From the NCBI GenBank assembly GCA_030142905.1, contig JASJOG010000072.1, positions 372,001-436,000 of the forward strand: 64,000 nucleotides of DNA, written 5' to 3'. Within the stretch, counting starts at the first letter, position 1; each line of letters opens with the position of its first letter. Below the pieces are notes generated by a model, which was not told the origin of the DNA, did no database searches, and saw only the letters and a program-made list of their open reading frames with translations. A program made the translations under genes and the position numbers. The DNA comes from Heliopora coerulea. Taxonomy: Eukaryota > Cnidaria > Anthozoa > Scleralcyonacea > Helioporidae. Positions 1 to 10,971 of the stretch are shown here, piece after piece.

Positions 1-15
1 TCTCGCATGTCGGTA

Positions 16-205
16 GACAACCTAATTACATGTAGCCGGAATCGCTGCTTAGATTGTATTTTTCAGAAAACCAACCTGTTATGTATTCATAAGATAACCA
101 CCTGGACTGCTTTTTGAGAATAACAACCTGCATTGTGTTACGGAGAATTCCAGCCTGTTCTGCATTTCGGGGAAAAAAACCAAACTACTCTACACTTGGA
201 GCTAT
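16..205. repeat. Degenerate ~27-bp minisatellite
   Basis: A motif close to AACAACCTGnnnTGnATT followed by a purine-rich tail recurs at about 16, 68, 95, 122 and 149, roughly every 27 bases. Isolated further copies occur near 298 and at 455-515. Copies differ at many positions, so the array is old. The window may cut its left end. Seen directly by eye; no copy is exact. Confidence 0.5.
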
Positions 206-3119
206 TAAACACTTGCTTGGGTTAATGGCAAGGACGCCAAATTTCGGAAAAACCAATTACGTTCACAGAAAAGCAGCTTTGATTACATTTCTGAGACTAA
301 CAACCTGTCCTGCATTTAAAGAATATGGCCTTTTTGACTGTGTCTCAGATTAGCTCAGTTATTTTGCGATCAAATAAAAAAAATTTCAACACAGACTGAG
401 CTTTTGCAATTTCAACCCGGTTTAGTGGAGCTAAAATTCTTGCCTGTGACCGGCTGTGAGCAGCCTGCACTGCAATTCGTAAGACACCAACCTGCGCTAC
501 ATGTGTAAGACGTGAACATGACACTACATTTCACTTTGAGAGAACAAGAACCCACCTTGCTGGGGCTTGGAGAAGAGCAGCCGACATACCTTGTGGAATT
601 CGAAGAACATATTCTCGTAACAGTGGCGTGAATTTAATAGATGGGGTCCAATCCCACTTTATATATTAAAAAGGAATAAGGTGGCAAACCTCCTTAGGAT
701 TCAAGCCGGTCGACTTTTTTTTTTGTAATCGAAACGGCGGTAATTGTTGACAGATGTGGTCACCGGTAATTCCTTTGCCCGTCACTCGCAAATGTTTTAA
801 GTATGTGTCATCGATTTTCATCGCAAACTGTTGAAGATGCGGAATCCACAAACCTGCTCCAGACCCTATTCTCACGATGACAAGCCGTAGTCTTATATAA
901 CGGCCTTTCTCTTCTTCGCTCGGGCGTTATGTGTGAAGAACCGCTGAGAAACGGTTCCTCTCGGAAATTGAAAAGCCTCAGCGACGAGGAGATCAAACGC
1001 GCAATATTTTGTTTCGCGACTGTCATCCTGGTATATGCGATAACCCTGGGACAGGCTACACAGCCCGAGATTTCTGCTAACGATTTGCGCCAGTACATCC
1101 TCGAAGTTTTCGTGTGATTAATGAAAACATTAGAATGACAGTCGCGAGGCATGAACCCGCCATGTGTAACAGCACTTTCAACGTTCAGGCAAACAAAGAG
1201 TGCCTTGGATTATATCATGCCGTCACTTGTCATGTGATTTTCAAAAATAGAAGTACGTTTATTGTTTGGCTAATCTTTTGGGCGTCCACCTAATCCTGGG
1301 CCAGAAGCACCCAGACCCTGATAGAACAATTATACTGATCACAGTTAACCTGCCGCCAATATACCGTTCGTCCCCGAAACGATTCAATGTGTAAAAGTTG
1401 GTCAATTTCAGACCTTTTCTTTTCTGAAAGGAGGTGGTTTGATTGATCAGATTTGCTCATCAGTTCAATTGCCTCCCACTGTCAACCCCGACAAGGTTTA
1501 TTGTGTCGTAAAATTAGTAAAATCTGAGCGTTCCCATCCCCCACGGAGCCCGTGGGGTATTTGAGCTCCGCAGCTCTTTGTGATTTTGTCAGCTGTTAAA
1601 TGGATCAACTATTACCGCGTGACGGGTTGTCTTGTTTTCATACCTATAGTGTACAGCATTTTACGTCGCAAATACGTTCACTATGGGGGTTTCCAAATTG
1701 TTCACTGACTGTTTCGTCCGTTATGACTTCTTGCTCAAGCAATTAACATCCTTTAATAACGCCTTAAAACTGAAAATAAATTAGCAAAGCCGTCCAATTA
1801 ATTACTGACACAAAGGTTATAAATGAAATTCATAGAAAGCCCAAACAAATATCCAGGGATTTTTTAATGGAAGGAAAGGTTACTTCTCAGGGAGTGAAGG
1901 AGACATGACAGCTATTAAATTGAAGCGGGCTCAACGTTTCCCAATGAGCAGCATTTGTATTTGGGGGTCAACTAGTTCAAGAGTAGCCTGCCATTTGGAA
2001 TTTTTATCGCTAAGAATGTAGTCGAACAAATATAACTCTGGTTCAAATTATTTTCATGAGGTCATTGTACGTTTTCGACGAAGAGAGATATACAAGGTTC
2101 GTAGAGGTCCTTAAAAACCATGAAAGTTCTTAAATTTTCTTGTTTTAAAATTAAGTACTCAAAAGTCTATAAATTTTCTAGAAACCTACCTATGTTCATG
2201 AAAAGTCCTTAAATTTTGTTTGCCCTGTTGCCTTTCAATGAAGCTGGTATTTATTTTAAATAGCCATGGGTTATTTTATATTGAGTATTTGTAATCATTC
2301 GTGGTTATTCAAATGAAATCAGAGATGGTCTCGTCATTATCATGACACCTGGCATAGTTATGGCTATTAACGTATTATGTATTTTCTAGGTCTTTTAAAA
2401 ATTGGGTGCCATATGCCATGGGTTCTTAAAAATGGCTTAAATGTACCACAAAAATCTATGAAAATTCCTTAAGATTTACATTGAGGTGAGGGGAAGAACC
2501 CTGGGTACAAAGACTGGGGAATAACAGTTTTTCTTGGAAAACTAATCTTGACTGTTGTTTGCAACTGTCGCTGGTACTTGAGTAAAGTTCCCTCATTTCG
2601 TCTTACAGAATCCTTATATGGAGACTAACGAATGCTATTGATACGATCCGAGAGAATATCCTTTTCTTGATCTAGAAATGCTTAATTTCTTTATCCGATA
2701 AATTGCGATCTGCCACCTGTAACAGCTGTGCGCAGGATTCTTCTAATAACAAAGATTACCACTTGATCAGACATATCAAAGCAAGGTCGATTATTCCTCG
2801 AAAGAGAGAAGTTGTTACCAGCTGTGAAACCGTTAATTTTTTGCGATTAATCGCGTACTAATACTCACTGAACGCGAAACGGAAGGAAATTTGCTTTCTA
2901 AGAAATTTATAAGTTTTGCATGATATTTTTTTAAGGTTAGCAGCTAGGCAGAAACTAAACAACTGTAAGAACAATCTTAAAATGGCTCAGGACGTCTGCC
3001 ATCCTTCCAACGAAATACCTTGTTGTCATTCCTGTTCTTTAGAAATCTTATGACGGGATGTCCACACTACGAAAAGTGACGTTCAGCGTAGTCATGTGTG
3101 AAAATATTTAAACATAAAA
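206..3119. other. Intergenic, no gene recognised
   Basis: No conserved protein or spliced gene is visible. A TATATAA at about 893-899 precedes a 62-codon open frame (929-1117) with one hydrophobic stretch, but nothing else supports a gene there. Around 2,100-2,480 short phrases such as CCTTAAA and CATGAAA recur without a clear period. Regulatory function cannot be judged. Confidence 0.5.
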
Positions 3120-3411
3120 AGGTAAAGTAAAGGTAAAGTGCTTTTATTTATACTGGATAACCCTATCAGCTATCTGAGCTGGTCTCCCTAGAGGTCCAGT
3201 AAGGGCCTACCCTCATGGGTCCAGTGTTATAACAGGAGGAAACCGGAGGACCCGGAGAAAACCTGCGATGCTTGGTAGAGTCAAACTGGGCAACACTCTT
3301 CTCACATGTGACCGAGGCCACTTTTAATCAGATTACTGCACGCGGCCGGAATCGAACCCTAGTCACAGTGGTGAGAGACACATGCACTACCACTGTGCCA
3401 CCAGCACTCCA
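3120..3411 (-). mobile_element. tRNA-headed SINE, copy 1
   Basis: Read on the minus strand from 3411, the element opens with a tRNA-like head. An A-box-like GGTGGCACAGTGG is followed by a B-box-like GGTTCGATTCC at about 3344-3354. The body carries the phrase AACAGGAGGAAACCGGAG (plus strand, ~3230-3247), and the far end lies near 3120. A second copy sits 300 bases away. Non-autonomous, Pol III-transcribed type by inference. I have no family name for it. Confidence 0.7.
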
Positions 3412-3715
3412 TTGATAATTAGTTATAGTGTTGCTAAAAACCCGTTCATAGACCTTAAAACAAAATATTCCTAAAAGCCGCCTACCTACGATTTCCCTGT
3501 GACCAGAATCCGAGAAAGCAGTGTTGTACCCTTAATTTTTCTGATTACCCATTTGGAGAATTAAGAGCTTAGTCTTTGCAATCCTAAGAGTAAATTCTTG
3601 GAGTGTCCTGAAATTATCTCAATTCCATCGGCGATTAACCGACCCACTTCCCTATTAGTACTCTCCATCTGTCAGCGCAATGGCTTAACGAAGGTTGACG
3701 AATGTGGTTGTAACG

Positions 3716-3993
3716 TTAGTAAAGTGTCTATATTTATACTGGATAACCCTATCACCTACCTAAGTCGTTCTCCATAGAGGTCCGGTAAGAGCCACCCCTC
3801 GTGGGTCTAGTGTTACAACAGGAGGAAACCGGAGTACCCAGATAAAACCTGGGATGTTTGGTACAGTCAAACCGGACAGCACGTTTCTCTCATGTAACCA
3901 AAGTAACTTTAATCAAATAACCGCACGGAGCCGGAATCAAACCCAGTCACTGTGGTGAGAGAGACGTGCAGTACCACTGTGCCACCACCATTG
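3716..3993 (-). mobile_element. tRNA-headed SINE, copy 2
   Basis: Same order of segments as the copy at 3120-3411: plus-strand start TATACTGGATAACCCTATCA, middle AACAGGAGGAAACCGGAG, then the reverse-complement tRNA-like head ending GTGCCACCACCA. The two copies differ at roughly one base in six to eight by eye, so they are separate old insertions rather than a recent duplication. The B-box core here is weakened (GGTTTGATTCC on the minus strand). Confidence 0.7.
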
Positions 3994-6900
3994 GTAAGTT
4001 GTGTATTAACTATGGTTATGACAATTGTAATTGCGTTGGGGACTGTATAAGAAACAGGGCTGAGGTCTCCATTTACACTACTCCAATTACAAATGTGACA
4101 AACGGAAATTAGGCTCAAGAGTAGTCTTTGGTTTAATATCTGCAACCTTCTGTGACCGTCCCCCGATCTTCTCGACAATGGCCAGATTTGCATATTGGAA
4201 ATAGAATACATTATCTGGGTTTCTATAAAGTTACAGAAACACAAGTGGAAGTTTGAGAGAACGAAATATGGCAGAAAGAACGTAGACTCAAAGGTAGAAC
4301 TTTCCAACATTCTGAGTTCTGCCGAAGGTCCACGTGTGTTTCTATTGATAAACTTTAATGGGAACTCATTTAGAATATTTTCTAGTTGAAACTAAAAAAA
4401 CTTCCTTTCTAAAATAAACTGTGGAAATAGCTCTCCTTTTTACTGTCATTAAATCGTAAATTCTCTCTAATGTTCAGAACGAGGCCTGTGATGAGATAAG
4501 TTTGCCCATCTTTCTGTCGTGTTGTAGAAAAACGCCTTTTAGCTAATCACTGTGCACATTTTAGAAACTTTGGTGTAGCCTTAAAAGTCAGCTAACGTTA
4601 TGACAATGTGTGAACCAAGGTTAAAGTTGAACTTGGCTCAATTTTGCCGAATTCAGTCTGTAGCTTGGCCAACCTCAGAGACGTCACGTCGTGCACCAGA
4701 CGCCCCTATATGTAAGAAAGCGGTCGGTGTGGTTGACCGTATTCTCTGAAGACCTGCTTCTGAGGTAGAGTCTATCATGAATTGTTTTCCTTTAGGCGAG
4801 AAGTAAGGATTTGGCGAAGACAGGCCGGGATTTCCTAAAGGGTGTTCTATATGGTCACCACTCAAAGGATTTAAAATCAAATTGACATGTTCTGCGATGC
4901 TACCGAGTGTATTTTGGGAGAAAGCATTGTTTATGATGATGTCGTTCAGTCAACATAACACGAAATGCTGACATTTCTAGCCAGATAGTACTAAGTGATA
5001 AACAGTTATATGAGACAACGCCCAGGTAAACTGATCGTAATAACATGAATGTTATACTTACTTAAATCACTGTAAATGCCGCATTAAGTACCCGACTGTT
5101 TTTTGGGTGAAGCTTTTGCCTCTCTTTGGACATAATCCTGTGAGGATTTAATCGCACGACAAACCCAAACTCACTCACCATCGCATTATTCACGGTTATC
5201 AATAGTCATATATGGACACTATAAGTTCAAGCTGCACGAGCATCTCTAATCCGAACCAACTACACGTAAGGAGAGAAAAAACATTGACGCAAGATGCGTT
5301 TTGCGCAGCTGAGTTTCGAACCTGAAAAAAGTGTGCAAGGAAGATCTTCCAGTTCCTTGTGCGTACCAAACTTTAACATACATGCATATGGTATGTCTCC
5401 ACGAGTTGGTGATGTTTTAGATATCAAACGAGTGAGATTTCTTGGACCAAACGATCGCGCGAATACAGTACTAGAAAGCCTCTTTTGTTATACTTTAACA
5501 CATTCAGATATTTTTCTTCCCCGTCCAAAAACTCAAGTATTCTTGTGACGAAAACTCAAAGCAAAGTCATAACAGTGTCGAGGGTTCATATATGATGAAC
5601 GCATACTTACTTTTCTCGCAAAATTTTTGCGGCTTAGAAAAAAATTGTCAAATTTTCTTCGTCCATTAACGTATGAATGGGTATGTTTTTAAAGACATTC
5701 AAAATCACGCAGGACGTGCTTTATCGGATCTAAAACACTCGCTTGTCTACTTATGTTTTTAATCCCGATAAAGCACTACGGCTCGTGCGTTAAATATTAC
5801 ATGAAGAACGGACAAAATGTCTCGCGTTCCTGATTGGTCGAAACATTCCCACGTGCGAACAAGTTTTTCGGGTTTGTGATTGGCTGGGAAGTTTCCAAAC
5901 CACGTTTTCATAAGATCACTTTTATCTGTAATTCCCGTCAGTAACGAAGTAAATGTCTTTTTATTTCCTGTTCGCCTTCATCACCTAAACTGTGGTGTAG
6001 CGGTTAATACTCGCGGTTTATCAAAGGTGATTATTCACAGTTAAGTGGACATTAGATGTGCCTACACCAGCCCAAGAACAAATCTTATTCCGGTTATTAG
6101 CTCCAAACATAGACCACCAGACGACGCGGTTTTCTTTTTCCGTGTCAAAATCCCAGGATTTAACACTCTTTAGATTCTATTATGTAACTTTACTTCAGTT
6201 AGATTAACATGAGTTAAAGTGACAACCCAGCTGGACAGACAATGTTCGTTTCACCTTAGTTAAAGTCTGTTTTATACCATACAACGTAAAACGGCTTCAA
6301 AGCGAGAGAGGAGAGAAAGACACGGGTTCTTTCCCTACAGAATTCCTAACATTGGGAAATACTGAGAAAATCGTACTGGGTAATTGTAGAATACCCCTCA
6401 ACTTCTTGGTTTCTGCCTGATAATGGTCGTTCATTCTCTTAAATTACCTACAGTCGAGCAAATAGAATCGTTTCGTTCTTCAACATGATCAATCGCTAAA
6501 CTTAAACTTTGAGAACAACTATGTGCGAATTCCTTCTTTGCTAAGTTTTATGCGTTTTTACTCCATTCTCACTTTGATTTATACCTGTAAATACAATTTT
6601 AAATGTGGACGGGAATTCTACAGTTAATCCAAAATGTGTTTTCTGCAAAAGCCTCAGTAAATAGAAAAAATCGATCATGAATTAGCCCACCAGGACAGCA
6701 GACCTAATCCAGGTTCTGTGATTGTACCCTAGGAACACAAAGGAAATACCAATCAGTTAAATGTCAAGAAATATATTACATTGTGTCAAATGATAAAGTT
6801 TCGGACTTCAGCTGCACTCGAACTAAATGGCAAATTCGTCCGGATTTCCCACTTTTTTAACGTTGAGGTATGTTTCAATGAAATTTTGCACATTTTCCTT

Positions 6901-7297
6901 GCAATGAAAAACAACATCTGATTAGAAATATCATTTGAGCACGAAGGTAGTGTTCTGCAACTTGGGTACTGACGTTTCAAGTGAAAGCCGTTCATCTGTG
7001 TAAAACGTGAGGTGAAATTAAAAAAAGCTGGATGTTATATGTTCAAAAAAGATAGAGGATAAAAGTGACCAGTTAGGTGGTTACATCCATTGGCGTTGGT
7101 AGAGATAATTTATTGGGTGGGGGACAAAATTATGGCATACTCTGAGGTTTTACAGCTTTTTAAAGATGAAATCAGTGCTCGCCACAAAGTAACATCGTTT
7201 GAGATCACTGGGTAAATGGCGATGAATTTTTGTTCGATATCACGCCAAGAAAACCTTGGTTGTAGAAACGAATGTTGCCGAGATCCAGAACACGAGG
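3994..7297. other. Intergenic, no gene recognised
   Basis: No spliced or intact gene is recognised. An 84-codon open frame at 5,294-5,548 has no familiar domain. An imperfect inverted repeat lies at about 5,712-5,792, with CGTGCTTTATCGG facing CCGATAAAGCAC; it is probably a small repeat. The rest is AT-rich without visible structure. Confidence 0.45.
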
Positions 7298-7546
7298 CAA
7301 TAATTTAATTCCAAGGCGTGGGGTCCAGTGTAGATAGCTTTGATAAAACAGCGGCGTTCTTGAGGTTTTTAGACTATCTAAAAGGTAGAAAAAAAGCTTC
7401 TCGACGTTTCGAGCGAAGGCCCTTCGTCCGGAGATTAGTAGCATGATACTAATCTCCGGACGAAGGGCCTTCGCTTGAAACGTCGAGAAGCTTTTTTTCT
7501 ACCTTTTAGGTAGTCTAAAAACCTCAAGAACGCCAATAATTTAATT
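7298..7546 (+). mobile_element. Leader-hairpin insertion H1
   Basis: A 13-bp direct repeat CAATAATTTAATT (7298-7310 and 7534-7546) bounds the insertion. Inside are an unpaired leader (7311-7352) containing TCCAGTGTAGATAGCTTTGA and two near-perfect inverted arms of 88 bases (7353-7440 and 7447-7534) around a 6-base loop. The leader and outer arm recur in the element at 59,928-60,074. The inner arm motif CGAGCGAAGGCCCTTCGTC recurs at 57.1 kb. Near-perfect arm pairing suggests a recent insertion. No coding capacity. Confidence 0.75.
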
Positions 7547-7790
7547 ATTCAATGGGTTCAATAAACTGGTACGAAATGGGAGGGCCAAGCTCCTAAATTT
7601 ACGTTTGGAGGGCCATATGATCCCCTGGACCTCTCCCTTCGCAACGCCCATGGTTACACCTCTGGCTCTATGCAACCAAATATTAACATTAGCAAAGTGA
7701 GGGGTGCGTGAGATGGGGCACATGCCGTGTGTACAGGGTAAGGGGGACACCGTTCTGGTTAAGGGAATGCTCAACCAAATTAACAGAACT

Positions 7791-7796
7791 TTTATT
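7791..7796 (-). terminator. Poly(A) signal of POLR3H
   Basis: TTTATT on the plus strand reads AATAAA on the minus strand, 144 bases beyond the POLR3H stop codon. It is the first canonical signal downstream of that stop that I see. Confidence 0.5.
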
Positions 7797-7939
7797 GCTC
7801 CAGTTCATCAAATTTAAGATATGATGTCATAGGCAGGAGGAATGAAGGCACCAGATATTAACTTAATCCAAGGTGCCAGAAAGCCTTATTGCACTGCTGG
7901 TTTTAAAGAATTCAAGTTGTGAAATGTCACCATGATATG

Positions 7940-9931
7940 TTAATCATCTTTGCAAAGCCACTTCCCAAGCATGCCTAGTTCTCCCACCTACCATCACTTG
8001 TAGGGTAGAGTCTGGTGTTGACATAATGCCTGAACTGTTGTTAATAGAAGTGTGTGAAGCTACTTGTCATTATAACTTTAATTTTGGTACCCACTGGGAG
8101 CCAGGTTTGTCTTATTAAGTCCATTTGGAATGACCATCCATCCATTGTACTTACAGTAATAACATATGGCAATTTTTTTGATTCAGCTTCTTGATTGGCT
8201 TGTTTATCTTTACAAATATTCTCAGGACCAGCTGGTGTCATATCTGTGAATGTTTCATCAATGACTCGGAATCTTATTTCCTCGTTGATGTCCATAAACA
8301 AGTCATGAGTGCCTTCTTCTGTTTCATATTCCCAGACCCAAAGCTGCTCTTCTTCATCACTGTTATGCAATTAAGGATTATGTACATTGCTTAATGGTCA
8401 TGCTCCAATGAACTACTGATGATTATTCATCCCACCATGGGTGCAAGAGATGGGAGCCTAGTTAACAGCAAATTCTGGCAAGTTTATAGTTCAGTTACTC
8501 TAAAACATGGGTAAATTGGATATATCTTAAGTTTTTTTCACACTGAGATTGGTGAGATTGGTGCTACTTTCACTAAGGTAAATTTATATCAGCTGTCTCT
8601 GGAAAATTCTTCCAGTGCTCCCAAGTATTCCAAAACAGTTCATCCAGATGGAAAACAGTGTCAGGTACTCTTTCACATACATAGTCAACTTTATTCATTT
8701 AATTGTAACTGTTAGCAGACATTTCAGTTAAACTGGGGGCTTAACTGTGTCCCTAACATTGGCAAAAAGTCAGGTTTTCGGTTGATTTATCTTTTCTTCT
8801 TGAATTACGAAATTTCCAACTGCCTTCATGATATAAAGATGCAGTTTAAACTGATTATTGCCATGGGGCACAATTCTATTGGTGAGAACCAATATTTAGG
8901 ATGGTGGTGGTCTTCATCCTCTAGAGACAAGGAAATGTGAGATAGCATATGCTGCCAACTTTAATTTCAATGTAAATATCTCATCTACATTTGGAAAGGA
9001 TACAATTTTGAAGGCTGTTGTAGATATTCATAAGGAATAATAATATCATCAAAAAATTCCATGGATACTACAATGATGAAAAGCCAAACAGATCAAGAAA
9101 AAATGTCCAATGAAAATTTTAGATTCAGGGTATAAAATGCACTTGTAAGTCTTTCTTTTGATTTATACCTGTGACACCTTCATGACTACAGGCCTTTATT
9201 CTTCCAACCAAAACTTCATCAATAAAGGGATGAAAAACAACATATCTAAATTTCACTGGAATGGAGACACATTTATATAAGCAAAAAGGGGATAAAGTAA
9301 GTGGCATAAACAGTGGGGAAAATGGATACCAGGAGTATGAGAAGATCCGTCTCCAGGAAGGACATATGAGTCACCAATTTCTGTTATGTCATGCAGTGAA
9401 ATGCAAAGTCCAACATTAAACACAACCTAAGGAAGTAATGAAAAAAAGTTGAAGTAAAAACCTGACAGTTGCCTGTTTAGTAGAAATGAACTATCAAATG
9501 TACTTTGTGTCACACCTTTGAAACAACTTTAATGGGTCTGATTTAGTAACTAATTGAAACTATTGACATTCTCTCTCCATCCATCCTTTTACCCATTCAT
9601 TCTCATTTTCATCATTTCATTACTGATTATTATTATACATGTTCTTTCAGTAATCAATCTTTGGACTTTAACAATTAAGTAGTAAATTGGTTACAACCAT
9701 CACCGTTTTGACCAATAGGAATTCGGTATTTTAATTTATATGTGTGAAATGTCCATGGACCAAACTCGTTATTGCCATGCGCCTGCGGGATTCTCTGATT
9801 TGCTCTGACGTTATACCCACCTTGTTCGCTAGTTTTTTATTCAGTTCGTTGGCGATAGCATCATGCAGATCCTGGCCAAACTTAGACGGTACGATCCTTA
9901 TTGAGTCCTTTATTTCTGCCAAGACAAACAT
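7940..9931 (-). CDS. POLR3H: RNA polymerase III subunit RPC8 (POLR3H)
   Basis: Six coding exons on the minus strand: 9931-9821, 9426-9330, 9255-9169, 9067-9004, 8359-8155 and 7987-7940. All have GT-AG borders and compatible phases, giving 203 residues (human about 204). It opens [13 protein letters not shown] and runs through [10 protein letters not shown] and FRYVVFHPF(I/L)DE to the hallmark [10 protein letters not shown]. The N-terminal half is the RPB7-type domain and the C-terminal half the S1/OB domain; the family forms the polymerase III stalk with RPC9 in the nucleus. The last exon is tiny ([10 protein letters not shown]...) and was placed because it matches the family's VGxxxEPGLGLLSWW tail; its acceptor has a poor pyrimidine tract, so that exon is the least certain part. 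The gene is head-to-head with SYNRG. Confidence 0.95.
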
Positions 9932-10138
9932 ATCCCTTGGTGAATGAAAGAAAAATAGTGGAACCCGGGCTCCGGGTCTGGAGTACGAAGCTATTTGTGA
10001 ACAGCGGACTTTAGAAGAAATCTAGCTTCAAAGCCTGCCTCAAAGATTTGTCAGAAGGCCCAAAGTTTTATTTTGTTTTAAGTTAGGTGGAAGTTTTCCT
10101 TTTAGAAAAAGCATTTGTGTTGGTGTTTTCTGAAAAAG
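9932..10138. promoter_or_regulatory. Shared POLR3H/SYNRG promoter region
   Basis: Only 207 bases separate the two divergent start codons, so both 5' UTRs and core promoters must lie here or overlap. No TATA box is obvious. A palindromic CCCGGGCTCCGGG lies at about 9,964-9,976. Bidirectional use is inferred from spacing, not shown by the sequence. Confidence 0.6.
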
Positions 10139-10912
10139 ATGAACTCATGGAATCAAGGAGGCATTTTCAACGACAATTCAGGTACAAATGTCGTAAAAGT
10201 CAAATTAAAATTGCTTATTTGTGCACTTTTTACGTGGTCTTCATTGACTTCCTTACTCGAGTCTGTTACTGGTATTAAAAGGATATAACTGTAGCGTGTT
10301 TTTTTACAGGAAGTGAACGTAAACTTTCAAAACCTGCAGTGTATTTATGAAAGTGTGTAACTGTGTTTCTTTTTTTTTGAAGGACAGAGAATCATGTCCC
10401 CTCAACAAAGAGTTGGCCTGCCTAATACCACTCCATATAACGCAAATTATCCTCAGGTAAAATCTGCCTTCACCATATCCCAAAATAAGGGCACTAATTA
10501 CGAGGAAGTCTGCAGAGGAACCCCCAAAGACTCCCTCCATGTAGTCCTTTTTCAGTTTTTCCACTATAATTATCATAAGAATTCTGAGCATACCCCCTGG
10601 TTGTTTGTTGACTGAAAATGCCTTGTGATAATAAGCTTACCTGGACATAAAATCACCTTCCCACAGTGCTGTAACTGCTATTATCATTAAAAATATAAGA
10701 AGAACAGTCATTAGCAAGCCTACTGTACATGACGGAGATTTGGGCTTGATGTACGAGGTTAACTTATTTACACAGAAAGGTATCAACTTTAGGTATTTTC
10801 TTCAGTTTTACTAAACTTAAAAAGATTTTTCTAAAAAGAGAAAGATTTTTCTATTCAATATTTTATATTAAATTTACAATGGTTGGTTTAATGAAACTGC
10901 ATGGTACAAGTT

Positions 10913-10971
<59 letters not shown>

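Noticed and set aside
929..1117. 62-codon frame with a hydrophobic segment and an upstream TATATAA
   Set aside because: No homologue recognised, no conserved neighbour, and a longer frame overlaps on the other strand; too little to call a gene.
5294..5548. 84-codon plus-strand frame
   Set aside because: No recognisable domain, splice context or composition signal.
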